Part shown: one piece after another, positions 19,116 through 27,642 of the stretch | Position numbering within the stretch: the stretch's first letter is position 1 | Layout: each line of letters opens with the position of its first letter | Assembly (NCBI GenBank): GCA_900549085.1 | Contig: URMO01000002.1 | Location: forward strand, 53,558 to 117,557 | Length of the DNA: 64,000 nucleotides | DNA from: an uncultured Collinsella sp. | Lineage (GTDB): Bacteria > Actinomycetota > Coriobacteriia > Coriobacteriales > Coriobacteriaceae | Direction of reading: 5' to 3' | The notes under the pieces: model-generated | The model's input: the letters and a program-made list of their open reading frames with translations, nothing else | Told to the model about the DNA's origin: nothing | Database searches by the model: none | Position numbers and translations under genes: made by a program

Positions 19116-19721
19116 CTACCCCGCCTCGCGCATCCAGCGATCGAACGTCCCCACGCACACGCCCAGACACTTTGCTGCCTGGCTGCGGGTAATATCGCCC
19201 GCCTCATAGCTATCGCGCACCAGCTCAAACTGAGGAGGGCACGGCTTGCGAGGTCGACCGAAACGGACCCCTCGCGCCCGCGCCGCTGCAATTCCCTCCG
19301 CTTGGCGCCGATGGATATTCTCGCGCTCCACCTGCGCCACGTAGCTCAGCAGTTGCAGCACAATATCGGCAATCAGGACGTTGGTCACATCCGGCGCGCC
19401 GCTGGCCCTAGCGCGCGTGTCAAGCAATGGCATGTCCAACACCACAATGGCAACCCCGAGCTCCTTGGTAATGCGTCGCCATTCCTCAAGAATCTCGGAG
19501 TAATTACGGCCAAGTCGGTCGATAGAAAGCACCACCAGCACGTCCCCGTCTCCCAGGACGTGCAGCAGCTCGCGATAACGCGGTCGATCGAAGTCCTTGC
19601 CGCTCGCATGGTCGGCATAAATATTCGCCGAGCCCACGCCATAGGCGCCCAGCGCATCCAGCTGCCGATTAAGATTCTGATCGCGCGAACTCACCCGCGC
19701 ATAACCGTACACCGTCGCCAT
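19116..19721 (-). CDS. serine recombinase (resolvase/invertase family)
   Basis: Small serine recombinase of 201 residues. The N-terminal catalytic domain has YARVSSRDQN (nucleophile about S11), DRPRYRELLHVLGDGD and LSIDRLGRNYSEIL. The long helix follows (VAQVERENIHRRQAEGIA) and then a C-terminal helix-turn-helix (SQAAKCLGVCVGTFDRW). Length and order match complete resolvases/invertases, so the enzyme looks intact. No transposase is present nearby. The upstream palindromic sequence at 19740-19783 is a candidate recombination site. It may be a relic of an integrated element or a domesticated invertase. Confidence 0.92.
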   Translation of the reverse strand: MATVYGYARVSSRDQNLNRQLDALGAYGVGSANIYADHASGKDFDRPRYRELLHVLGDGDVLVVLSIDRLGRNYSEILEEWRRITKELGVAIVVLDMPLLDTRARASGAPDVTNVLIADIVLQLLSYVAQVERENIHRRQAEGIAAARARGVRFGRPRKPCPPQFELVRDSYEAGDITRSQAAKCLGVCVGTFDRWMREAG

Positions 19722-19739
19722 CTCATCCCCGCTTTCTTG

Positions 19740-19783
19740 TAAACCTGCCAAAAGGGACAGGTTTATTTTGGTAGGTTTTACCT
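19740..19783. other. candidate recombination site of the resolvase
   Basis: Directly upstream of the resolvase lies TAAACCTG, 10 nt, CAGGTTTA, followed by AGGTTTTACCT. The clustered half-sites look like a res-type site. GGTTTATTTTGGTAGGTTTTA is shared, with two changes, with sequence near 32803, which could instead mean a dispersed repeat. Confidence 0.35.
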
Positions 19784-19844
19784 CTCAAATAGCAGGTAAG
19801 CGTGCGGCCGAGCAGACGGCAAGGTAGCCATGATTCAAATGCGA

Positions 19845-19868
19845 AGGGCGGTCCCGAAAGGCCGCCCT
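19845..19868 (-). terminator. hairpin after RNase R gene
   Basis: AGGGCGG pairs with CCGCCCT 29 bp downstream of the rnr stop on the minus strand. No T-run follows, so its action as an intrinsic terminator is uncertain. Confidence 0.4.
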
Positions 19869-19897
19869 CCGCTCCCCCACCATCAGTCGGGATTTGG

Positions 19898-22033
19898 CTA
19901 ATGGATCAGCTTAAAGTCCAAGTGCCCACGCGTGGTATTGACGCGCGAGACCTCGATAATCACGCGCTGCCCCAGCTCGTAACGGGTGCCCGTGTCGGCA
20001 CCTGTGAGCGTTAGCGCGTCCTCGTCGAACTCGAACCACTCGTTGCCCAGGCTCTTGATCGAAACCAAGCCTTCGACCTGCGTTAGGTCCAAGCGCACAA
20101 AGAGGCCCATGCTGCTAACCCACGAGACGGTTCCGGCATAGCGCTCGCCCAGACGGTCCTCATAGTACTGGGCAATCTTGATCTTTTGCGTCGCATGGCT
20201 GGCGGCATCTGCCGCGCGCTCGGCATCGCTGCATGCGCGGCAGATCTGCGGCAGAATGCGTGGAAGCGACTCTCTGCCTTTTCCGATCAGCCTCGGCGTA
20301 CGCACTAAGGCGTCTTTCCCTCCCAGCTGCTCGTATGCCAGCTGCAGCTTGAGCACGCGATGCACCACCAGATCGGGGTAACGGCGAATGGGGCTTGTAA
20401 AGTGGCAGTAGCACGGCGCGGCGAGCGCAAAGTGGCCCTCGTTGCGAGGCTTATACAACGCACGCTGCATGCTGCGCAGAAGGAGCGTGTTGACGAGCGG
20501 CGCGTTAGCCGTGCCGGCAGCGGCATCGACTGCCGCCTGCAACTCATCGGGACTTCCCAGGGCAATGCCCGCCGCACGGCGTTCATCGATGATGCCGAGC
20601 TGCGCCAGCGCCACAGCAGCACCGTGCAGACTGTCGGCGCTGGGGTCATCGTGCACGCGATAGCACGCCTCGATGTCGCGGTCGGCCAGCCACTCGGCAA
20701 CGCACTCGTTAGCCAGCAGCATCGCCTCCTCGATAAGCGAGGTTGCGCAGGAGCGCTCGCGTGCCACGATCTGCACGGGCGCGCCGTTCTCATCCAGCAG
20801 CGCGCGAATCTCGGCCGTGTCAAAGTCGACCGAACCGCGTGCGCGACGTATGCGACGCCGGAGTTCTGCGAGTTCGTTTGCGGCAACCAGGAAATCGGCC
20901 AGGTCAACGTTACAGCTGCGAGCAGTGCCCTCGCACGCAAGCCCGCGCTCAAGCGCTTTCTCGCGCGAGGCTTCGGCCGCAGCGACATCCTCCGCAGCGC
21001 CCTCCAACACGGAATACTCAACTGCGCCGGCACGCACCAGCAGCGCCTCGGCGCCGTCATAGTCCATACGCACACGCGAACGAATCACACTGGGATAGGG
21101 ATCGTAATGGCGCACACGGCCCTGCGCGTCGAGCTCGATGTCGACGGTAAACGCCAGGCGATCCTCATCGGGGCGCAGGGAACACAGGTCACAGGACAGG
21201 CGCTCGGGCAGCATGGGAAGCACACGATCGGCAAGGTAGACCGACGTCGTGCGATGCCGGGCCTCCAGGTCGATATGCCCGTCCCAGGCGACATAGTGCG
21301 AGACGTCGGCGATATGCACGCCCAGCTTATAGCCGCCCTCGGGCGTGCGCTCGAGCGAGATGGCATCGTCAAAGTCGCGCGCATCAACCGGGTCGATGGT
21401 AATGACAAAGCGATCGCGCAGGTCACGACGAAGCGGGTCTTTAAGCGCTGCAGTCACATCGAGCGAAAGCGCCTCCGCCTCTGCCAGCGCCGCCTCGGGA
21501 TAGCTGTCGGTATAGCCGTAGCGTGCCATAACATATTGGACGCCCAGATCGGGCGCATCGTCACCGCCGATACGGCGCTCAAGAGTCACCGTGCCCGACT
21601 CCAAGCGCGTCGGGTAGGTCAGAATGCGCGCGACGACGACATCGCCAGGATGCACACCCAGGCGCTCCGCCGAAGTGTCCTCGGGCAAAATAAAGAAGTC
21701 AGCCTTCAGGCGCGAATCGAGCGGCTCGATCACCCCGAGCGGACCGGCGATCCGGTAGGTACCTACCACGCTTATAGCCGCACGTTCAACGACGCCTTCA
21801 ATCACGGCGCGACGCTCACCATGCGGGCTGTTCTTAATGCTCACGGCAACGGTATCGCCATCCATGATCTCGCGCTTGCCGCGGCCCATGACCTTGTAGT
21901 CGCCGTTTTCGGTTATGACATAGGCACTGTGCTCATGGAGCTGCACGCGGCCAGTCAGGCTCGGACGACGCTCGCTGCGCACCGGCCCGCGCTTATTGCG
22001 AGTTCCACGCTTATGTTTGTTATTGCGCCCCAT
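19898..22033 (-). CDS. rnr: ribonuclease R
   Basis: 3'-5' exoribonuclease of the RNB (RNase II) family, 711 residues. It degrades structured RNA, rRNA and, with SmpB-tmRNA, messages from stalled ribosomes. Order: a basic N-terminus (GRNNKHKRGTRNKRG), cold-shock OB domains, the RNB domain with DPVDARDFDDAIS (metal-binding aspartates) and HIADVSHYV, later HFTSPIRRYPDLVVHR, and a C-terminal S1 domain (RYAGTVSWVSSMGLFVRLD). It lacks the long lysine-rich tail of the E. coli enzyme. The gene is monocistronic, with family 4 repeat upstream. Confidence 0.95.
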   Translation of the reverse strand: MGRNNKHKRGTRNKRGPVRSERRPSLTGRVQLHEHSAYVITENGDYKVMGRGKREIMDGDTVAVSIKNSPHGERRAVIEGVVERAAISVVGTYRIAGPLGVIEPLDSRLKADFFILPEDTSAERLGVHPGDVVVARILTYPTRLESGTVTLERRIGGDDAPDLGVQYVMARYGYTDSYPEAALAEAEALSLDVTAALKDPLRRDLRDRFVITIDPVDARDFDDAISLERTPEGGYKLGVHIADVSHYVAWDGHIDLEARHRTTSVYLADRVLPMLPERLSCDLCSLRPDEDRLAFTVDIELDAQGRVRHYDPYPSVIRSRVRMDYDGAEALLVRAGAVEYSVLEGAAEDVAAAEASREKALERGLACEGTARSCNVDLADFLVAANELAELRRRIRRARGSVDFDTAEIRALLDENGAPVQIVARERSCATSLIEEAMLLANECVAEWLADRDIEACYRVHDDPSADSLHGAAVALAQLGIIDERRAAGIALGSPDELQAAVDAAAGTANAPLVNTLLLRSMQRALYKPRNEGHFALAAPCYCHFTSPIRRYPDLVVHRVLKLQLAYEQLGGKDALVRTPRLIGKGRESLPRILPQICRACSDAERAADAASHATQKIKIAQYYEDRLGERYAGTVSWVSSMGLFVRLDLTQVEGLVSIKSLGNEWFEFDEDALTLTGADTGTRYELGQRVIIEVSRVNTTRGHLDFKLIH

Positions 22034-22083
22034 GGCGCCTCCTTACTATCGATAGTCGTTTACACCCCAAGAGTCTACCCAAA

Positions 22084-22169
22084 TGATCCCTAGGGGACGG
22101 CAGGATTGCGGATCACTCGAATCGTCCGACCCCCTAAGTGATCCGTTTTCCTCCGTCCCCAGGGGATCA
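22084..22169. repeat. family 4 long inverted repeat
   Basis: Arms of about 32 nt: the left begins TGATCCCTAGGGGACGG and ends GCGGATCAC, the right begins GTGATCCG and ends CCAGGGGATCA. The arms have several mismatches, unlike the perfect copy at 58351-58435. It sits between the rnr start and the ftsX terminator, whose T-run it joins. Confidence 0.85.
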
Positions 22170-22203
22170 AAAAACGGGCCGCCCCTGGAAAGGGACGACC
22201 CGT
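22169..22203 (-). terminator. ftsEX terminator
   Basis: On the minus strand a 13-bp stem (ACGGGTCGTCCCT with AGGGGCGGCCCGT) is followed by six T residues. It lies 24 bp after the ftsX stop. Confidence 0.85.
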
Positions 22204-22226
22204 TGCAGACGGCATATCCGCAGCGC

Positions 22227-23147
22227 TTACACGCGCAGATAACGGCGCATGGCGATGGCAGAACCAAAGAGACCGATAATGACACCGACGAGAATCAGTG
22301 CGGCGTAGGTCACCAGATAGTACTGCATCGGCAGCGCAAACGACATCCAGCCGACGCTCGCCTGCAGGCGCGGAATCATCAGATTGCGCAGCAGCTCCAA
22401 AACACCGATGGAAAGCAGCGAGCCCAGAATGGCCTGCAACACGCCCTCGGTAATGAACGGCCCGCGAATGAAGCCGTTGCTGGCGCCCACCAGGCGCATA
22501 ATCGCAATCTCGCGACGACGCGCCGTAATGGACAGGCGAATCGTGTTGTTGATAAAGATGAACGCGATAAAGGTCAGCAGACCGACGAGTACCACGGCGG
22601 CGATACGGATGTAGTTGGTCACCTGGAACAGGCGGCTCACTTCCTCCTGGCCATACAGCACGCTCGCGTTGACGTCGCCGTCGTCCGCGATCTTTTGGAA
22701 GTCGGCATTCTTCTTGAGCTTCTTGGCCGTGCTCTCGACCTGAGACGGGTCGTCCATCTCAATCGCGAACGAGGCAGGAAGCGGGTTCTGGCCGTCGAGT
22801 GCGCTCATGGTGGCGTCGGCGTTGCCCGACATCTTGCTCGTGTACTCGGCCAGCGCGTCGTCCTTGTCCTTATAGGTCACAGACTTGACGTTGCTCCACG
22901 TCTTGAGCTCGGCCTCAAAGGCCTGGACGTCTGCCTGATCGGCATCATCGCTAATGAACGCGTTGATGACAACCTGATCCTCGACGGTGCCGATCACGGA
23001 GTTCAGCATCGCGGAACCCATAATGAACAGGCCGATGATAAACAGCGAAAGGAAGATCGTGATGACGGCGCCGAGCGAGGTGGTCCAGTTACGGAAGAAG
23101 TGGCTGATAGCCTCTTTGAGCGAATAGCCCACGTTAGTTGGTGCCAT
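22227..23147 (-). CDS. ftsX: cell division protein FtsX
   Basis: Membrane subunit of the FtsEX complex, 306 residues. FtsEX couples ATP hydrolysis inside the cell to activation of peptidoglycan hydrolases outside during division. Four membrane segments are seen: one near residues 25-45 after SHFFRNWTTSLG, then an extracellular domain of about 130 residues (DALAEYTSKMSG, PLPASFAIEMDD), and three at the C-terminal half with the intervening RLSITARRREIAIMRLVGAS. The start overlaps the end of ftsE by 14 bp. Confidence 0.95.
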   Translation of the reverse strand: MAPTNVGYSLKEAISHFFRNWTTSLGAVITIFLSLFIIGLFIMGSAMLNSVIGTVEDQVVINAFISDDADQADVQAFEAELKTWSNVKSVTYKDKDDALAEYTSKMSGNADATMSALDGQNPLPASFAIEMDDPSQVESTAKKLKKNADFQKIADDGDVNASVLYGQEEVSRLFQVTNYIRIAAVVLVGLLTFIAFIFINNTIRLSITARRREIAIMRLVGASNGFIRGPFITEGVLQAILGSLLSIGVLELLRNLMIPRLQASVGWMSFALPMQYYLVTYAALILVGVIIGLFGSAIAMRRYLRV

Positions 23148-24354
23148 AGTTGCCGTAACCTCCCCTCTCCTGGTCGCGGATTACGTGGCCGCCCTCGAGA
23201 GCGATCACGCGACGGTGCATGCTATCGACCATCTCGCGGTCGTGCGTGGCAACGATCACGGTGGTGCCGGTACGGTTAATGCGCTCGAGCAACTTCATAA
23301 TGCCCAGCGAAATCGCGGGGTCGAGGTTGCCCGTGGGCTCGTCGCAGATAAGCAGCGGCGGACGGTTGACCATAGCGCGGGCAACGGCGACGCGCTGCTG
23401 CTCGCCACCGGACAGCTGATCGGGCAGAGAGTCCATCTGATCGGCCAGACCGACCAGGCGAAGCACCTCGGGCACCTGGCTGCGAATGACGCCCTTGGGC
23501 TTGCCGATGCACTGCAGGGCAAACGCCACGTTTTCGTAGGCGGTCTTCTGCGGCAGGAGCTTAAAGTCCTGGAACACGGCACCGATCTGGCGACGCAAGA
23601 ACGGAACCTTGCGGTTCTTGATCTTCATGAGGTCCTGGCCGGCGACCAAAATACGGCCGCTCGTCGGCTTGACGTCGCGGTTGAGCGTCGACAGCAGCGT
23701 GGTCTTACCCGAGCCGGAGTGACCGACCAAGAAGACAAACTCGCCCGGATAGATCTCGATGTTGATGTCGTCGAGCGCGGGCTTGTTGGGCTGTGCCGGG
23801 TAGATCTTGGTGACGTGCTCCATGAGGATGACGGGCTCGACACCGGCCTGCTTGGCCATCTTCTTGCGGCTGGCCTGCGGATCGATGGGCGCAAACACCG
23901 ACGTAAAGTCGGGGTTGTTGAGCGCATTGTCGAGGCTTGCGACCTCGGCGGCCTGATCGCTCTCGACTACGGGAGCCGCGGGCTGCGTGGGATCGGGAAT
24001 ACCGGCAAAAAGGCCGGACTGTGCAGGCTGTGGCGCCGGAGTCGCAGGAGCCATGGGGTCGGGAATACCGGCCATGACAGGTTGCGGCGCAACAACGTCC
24101 GCCTGAGGCTGATCCACGCGAGCGGTCACCTTCTGCACGGGCTCAAAACCCGCGGCCTCGGAAAGCTCAACATCATTGGTGGGATTGTAGGCAAAGGGAT
24201 CTGATGCCGGCTGTGCCTGATCTGCCGGCTGTGCGGGGATCGGGCTAAACGGCTGATCCTCTGAATCCGGGGTGGCGAAACGAGTGCCCACGGCGCCTGG
24301 CTGCGTCTTGGGGGCGTCATCGCCCGCACCGGAGGTACGGAAGTGGTTACCCAC
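23134..24354 (-). CDS. ftsE: cell division ATP-binding protein FtsE with N-terminal extension
   Basis: ATPase of FtsEX, 406 residues. The normal FtsE (about 220-230 residues) occupies the C-terminal part: Walker A GHSGSGKTT (211-219), Q-loop region VFQDFKLLP, signature LSGGEQQRVAVARA, Walker B LLICDEPTGNLDP and H-switch VATHDREM. Ahead of it are about 175 residues rich in Pro, Ala, Gln and Asp with two GIPDP motifs, low in order, predicted cytoplasmic. The start is GTG with AAGGAG 5 nt upstream, so the extension seems to be translated; an internal start near residue 166 is possible. It forms an operon with ftsX. Confidence 0.92.
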   Translation of the reverse strand: MGNHFRTSGAGDDAPKTQPGAVGTRFATPDSEDQPFSPIPAQPADQAQPASDPFAYNPTNDVELSEAAGFEPVQKVTARVDQPQADVVAPQPVMAGIPDPMAPATPAPQPAQSGLFAGIPDPTQPAAPVVESDQAAEVASLDNALNNPDFTSVFAPIDPQASRKKMAKQAGVEPVILMEHVTKIYPAQPNKPALDDINIEIYPGEFVFLVGHSGSGKTTLLSTLNRDVKPTSGRILVAGQDLMKIKNRKVPFLRRQIGAVFQDFKLLPQKTAYENVAFALQCIGKPKGVIRSQVPEVLRLVGLADQMDSLPDQLSGGEQQRVAVARAMVNRPPLLICDEPTGNLDPAISLGIMKLLERINRTGTTVIVATHDREMVDSMHRRVIALEGGHVIRDQERGGYGNYGTN

Positions 24355-24457
24355 TGGTGCTCCTTATCGTCGTGCGTTTAAACTACATGAGCGCTTTGTA
24401 TTTTAGCAGCATTAGCTTTGCTGCACATAAGAAGCATGGCGGGGTTTTGGTCTCACC

Positions 24458-24578
24458 GGCCGTGCGCAGGGTTACCTCCCAAATCGTCCTCGGACATGTC
24501 GGAGCCCCGCTGCGCACTACGTGCGGCGGGGGTCCTCCGTCCTGCGGAAAGATTTGGGAGGTAACCCTGCGCACGGCC
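24458..24578. repeat. 121-bp hairpin with perfect 28-bp arms
   Basis: Arms 24458-24485 and 24551-24578 are perfect complements (left arm begins GGCCGTGCGCAGGG). The 65-nt interior holds a second hairpin (CCCCGC, bulge, GCAC with GTGC, GCGGGG). It lies in the 432-bp divergent region between ftsE and the zinc-ribbon gene. The rest of that region (24579-24786) is AT-richer and holds no gene that I can support. It could be a small non-autonomous mobile element or a structured RNA. Confidence 0.85.
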
Positions 24579-24786
24579 TGCGGCTACTTAGGGGCCGCCG
24601 CGTTTATCTTAGGGTGCTGCATATGCAAAGTTGGAAGGGTCTGAATTGCACTTTGCTGATATGAGCCCTTTTCCCGGTAGAGACTTTTGCTTGACGCGTT
24701 TTTGATTTGATTGTTGCGCAACTCGGATTTGGATTGTCGATTTACAGTGGCCTCGATAGGAACGCCCATGGTTGTGGGGAGCCAGT

Positions 24787-25518
24787 ATGAATTGTCCTTA
24801 TTGTGGAGCTGAGTTGCGCGATGGCGTAAGGTACTGCACGGCGTGCGGGGCTGCCGTCAATAGCATCTCTGCTGATTCTGAGCTTCGAGTAAAGCCTCGG
24901 AACCACGTTGCGGTCATCCTTGCCTGCATGCTGGTAATTGGCATTGTCGGCGGTAGCTGTATGGGTCTTCGTCTGCGGCAGGTGTTGTCGCACTTTGTAT
25001 CCGCCCATTCGGAGCACGCCATCGTGCTGGATGTCGCGGCTGCGGGCTGGGACACCGATAACGGAGCATCGCGCGTTCCGATACATATTACGGGCAAGAC
25101 CATCGACGGAATAACGGTCGACAGGATTGAGTTCGTCGCCTCCGATGGCTCTGGCATCAATCTCACGCAAGGTGTATACACGCTCGAGGCAGCAGGTTCC
25201 CCTATCGCTGCGGACGGCACCATCTATCAAATTCCATGCACGAGTGCCACGCTCGTCCTCGATGACGCCTTTGCCATGGGTGAAACGATCGATCTGGCCG
25301 AGCTTGCAGAACAGGATTCGATTCTCACCTTCTGCCCCATTGATGCCGCCGATGTAACCAATGACGAAATCTATGATGCCGCTTTGCTCGCCATGACATA
25401 CAGAGGCAGCGATGCCCCCGATGTCGCCGCACTGTGCCAAGCCGCAATCAATCGTCGCGGCGGAGCCAGCACAAGCGGGAACGCCTTCGAAAGTTGCGGT
25501 GAAATACGGATTAATTGA
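24787..25518 (+). CDS. zinc-ribbon membrane protein with extracytoplasmic domain
   Basis: A 243-residue protein. Residues 3-20 form a zinc ribbon (CPYCG, C3 and C6; CTACG, C17 and C20). One membrane helix follows at about 44-66 (HVAVILACMLVIGIVGG), then about 175 residues outside the membrane with beta-rich segments such as ITGKTIDGITVDRIEFVASD. I do not recognise the outer domain. The ATG follows GGGGAG by 5 nt; an upstream in-frame ATG has no such site. The last nine codons and the stop lie inside a family 5 inverted repeat, so the native C-terminus may have been replaced. It is a single gene. Confidence 0.75.
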   Translation: MNCPYCGAELRDGVRYCTACGAAVNSISADSELRVKPRNHVAVILACMLVIGIVGGSCMGLRLRQVLSHFVSAHSEHAIVLDVAAAGWDTDNGASRVPIHITGKTIDGITVDRIEFVASDGSGINLTQGVYTLEAAGSPIAADGTIYQIPCTSATLVLDDAFAMGETIDLAELAEQDSILTFCPIDAADVTNDEIYDAALLAMTYRGSDAPDVAALCQAAINRRGGASTSGNAFESCGEIRIN

Positions 25519-25558
25519 GCCTTTAGGCTGGCAAAACAGTCCTTATTTCACCGCAACT
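25492..25558. repeat. family 5 inverted repeat overlapping a gene end
   Basis: 22-nt arms starting AGTTGCGGTGAAATA with two pairing defects, same family as 10728-10794. The left arm and part of the loop are read as the last codons (SCGEIRIN) of the zinc-ribbon protein. Confidence 0.85.
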
Positions 25559-25563
25559 GAAAC

Positions 25564-25590
25564 AGGGGCGCTCTCCAAGAGAGCGCCCCT
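25564..25590. terminator. bidirectional hairpin between convergent genes
   Basis: A 12-bp perfect stem (AGGGGCGCTCTC with its complement) around a 3-nt loop lies between the convergent zinc-ribbon and transketolase genes. T-runs are poor on both sides. Confidence 0.6.
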
Positions 25591-25661
25591 GCCAGGTTTC
25601 CATAGTACTGGCGAAGCAGTTTTATAGTTCTGGCGAAGCAGTCCTTGAGATCCGTCTTGCC

Positions 25662-26603
25662 TTAGGCCAGGAACTCCTTGGTGGTCGCCACGATGTTGGC
25701 GGCGTCCAGGCCGTACTTGTGCAGGAGCTCGGCACCCGGGCCGGACTCACCGAACGTGTCGTTGACGCCGATCTTCTTGAGCGGCGTCGGGCACTGCTCG
25801 CACAGGACGTCGGCAACGGCGCTGCCCAGGCCACCGATCACGGAGTGCTCCTCGACGGTCACGACGTGGCCGGTCTTGGTAGCGCTCTTAACGACCAGGT
25901 CGGCGTCGATGGGCTTGATGGTGTGGATGTTGATGACCCGGGCGTGGATGCCCTCGGCAGCGAGCTGCTCGGCGGCCTCGAGGGCCTCGCCGACCATCAA
26001 ACCGCAGGCGATGATGGTGACGTCGGCGCCCTCGCACATCACGATGCCGCGGCCCAACTCGAACTTGTAGGTCTCGGGGTCGTTGATGACCGGCGAGGCC
26101 AGGCGGGCAAAGCGCATGTACACGGGACCGTCGCACTCGTAGGCGGCGCGCGTCACGGCGCGGGCCTCGACGTCGTCGGCGGGAACGATGACGGTCATGC
26201 CGGGGATGACGCGCATAAGGGCGATATCCTCGCAGCACTGATGCGTGGCACCGTCCTCGCCCACCGAGATGCCGGCGTGCGTGGCGCCGATCTTAACGTT
26301 GAGATGCGGGTAGCCAATGGAGTTGCGGACCTGCTCAAAGGCGCGGCCGGCGGCAAACATGGCAAAGGTGCTCGCGAAGGCAACGCGGCCGGTGGTCGCG
26401 ATACCAGCGGCAACACCCATCAGGTTGCTCTCGGCGATGCCCACATCGAAGAAACGATCGGGGCAGGCGGCCTTAAACTTGCCGGTCTGCGTGGCGGCGG
26501 CCAGGTCGGCGTCGAGGACCACAAAGTCATCGTGCTCGTTGGCGAGCTCGACGAGGGCCTCGCCGTAGCTTACGCGCGTGGCGATTTTCTTGACGTCTGC
26601 CAT
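25662..26603 (-). CDS. transketolase C-terminal subunit
   Basis: C-terminal half of a split transketolase, 313 residues: the pyrimidine-binding domain (VVLDADLAAATQTGKF, FDVGIAESNLMGVAAGIA with the catalytic glutamate, EDGATHQCCEDIALMRVIPG) and the C-terminal domain (IINIHTIKPID-like VINIHTIKPIDADLV). It works with the N-terminal subunit encoded just upstream to interconvert pentose phosphates and glycolytic intermediates. The ATG lies 1 bp after the upstream stop with GGAGAGGAG before it, so the subunits are translationally coupled at a 1:1 ratio. Confidence 0.94.
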   Translation of the reverse strand: MADVKKIATRVSYGEALVELANEHDDFVVLDADLAAATQTGKFKAACPDRFFDVGIAESNLMGVAAGIATTGRVAFASTFAMFAAGRAFEQVRNSIGYPHLNVKIGATHAGISVGEDGATHQCCEDIALMRVIPGMTVIVPADDVEARAVTRAAYECDGPVYMRFARLASPVINDPETYKFELGRGIVMCEGADVTIIACGLMVGEALEAAEQLAAEGIHARVINIHTIKPIDADLVVKSATKTGHVVTVEEHSVIGGLGSAVADVLCEQCPTPLKKIGVNDTFGESGPGAELLHKYGLDAANIVATTKEFLA

Positions 26604-26604
26604 C

Positions 26605-27435
26605 CTAGAGCTCCTCTCCGGCGGCCGTGAGCTCTGCCATGGCCTGCTCGAACTGTTCATCGTTGGGGGCCTTGCCGTGCCAACCCACCTGGTTCTCCAT
26701 AAAGGAGACGCCCTTGCCCTTTGTGGTCTCGGCGATAATGGCAGTAGGCTGACCCTTGGTGGCGCGAGCCTCGGCAAAGGCGGCGCGGATCTGATCGAAG
26801 TCGTTGCCGTCGGCAAGCTCCACCACGTGGAACTTAAAGGCGCGGAACTTGTCTGCCAGCGGCATGGGGTCGTTGACCTCCTCGACGGGACCATCGATCT
26901 GCAGGCCGTTGTGGTCAACAATCACGCAGAGGTTATCGAGTTGCTGGTTGCCGGCAAACATGGCGGCCTCCCAGACCTGGCCCTCCTCGCTCTCGCCATC
27001 GCCCAGCAGGGCGTACGTGCGATAAGTATCGCCCCAGTGCTTGGCGGCAACGGCCATGCCCACGGCGGCGGAGATGCCCTGGCCGAGCGAACCGGTGGAC
27101 ATGTCGACGCCCGGGGTGTCGTTCATGTTGGGGTGACCCTGCAGGTGGCTGCCGATATGGCGCAGCGTCTCGAGGTCCTCCTTGGGGAAGAATCCGCGCT
27201 CGGCGAGCACGGCGTACAGGCCTGGAGCGCAATGACCCTTGGAAAGCACAAAGCGGTCGCGATCGGCCTTGCGGGGATCGGCCGGGTCGACGTTCATTTC
27301 CTCAAAGTACAGATAGGTCATGATGTCGGCGGCGCCGAGCGAACCGCCCGGATGGCCGGACTTGGCAGCGTGCACGCCGGTGACGATGCCCTTCCTTACC
27401 TCGTTGGCAACCTTTTTGAGCTCTTCGTCGCTCAT
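26605..27435 (-). CDS. transketolase N-terminal subunit
   Basis: N-terminal, thiamine-diphosphate pyrophosphate-binding half, 276 residues. Motifs: AKSGHPGGSLGAADIMTYLY, LSKGHCAPGLYAVLAERG, GSLGQGISAAVGMA and the TPP motif GDGESEEGQVWEAAMFA followed by VDHNGLQ. Gene pairs like this replace the single-chain enzyme in many anaerobes. It supports the non-oxidative pentose phosphate pathway in the cytoplasm. The upstream 207 bp before the yitT end should hold its promoter, but no convincing boxes were found. Confidence 0.94.
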   Translation of the reverse strand: MSDEELKKVANEVRKGIVTGVHAAKSGHPGGSLGAADIMTYLYFEEMNVDPADPRKADRDRFVLSKGHCAPGLYAVLAERGFFPKEDLETLRHIGSHLQGHPNMNDTPGVDMSTGSLGQGISAAVGMAVAAKHWGDTYRTYALLGDGESEEGQVWEAAMFAGNQQLDNLCVIVDHNGLQIDGPVEEVNDPMPLADKFRAFKFHVVELADGNDFDQIRAAFAEARATKGQPTAIIAETTKGKGVSFMENQVGWHGKAPNDEQFEQAMAELTAAGEEL

Positions 27436-27642
27436 TGTGCCTTCCTTTCATCCTCATTAGACAAAATGCGCACGGCACCGAAGGTAATCCCAACACAGCC
27501 GCAATGCACGTACGTCATTCATTATGCTGGAAACTGAAGGCTTTACCAGAGTTTTTATCATTATTTGAACAATTTAGCAGGCAGAACCGCTGATGAAACG
27601 GTTTATCAATGTGAACGTCTTTTGGATGGAACGCAGCCGGCC

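Noticed and set aside
24584..24769. 61-codon minus-strand frame
   Set aside because: No ribosome binding site, no recognisable protein pattern, and it overlaps the end of the hairpin element.
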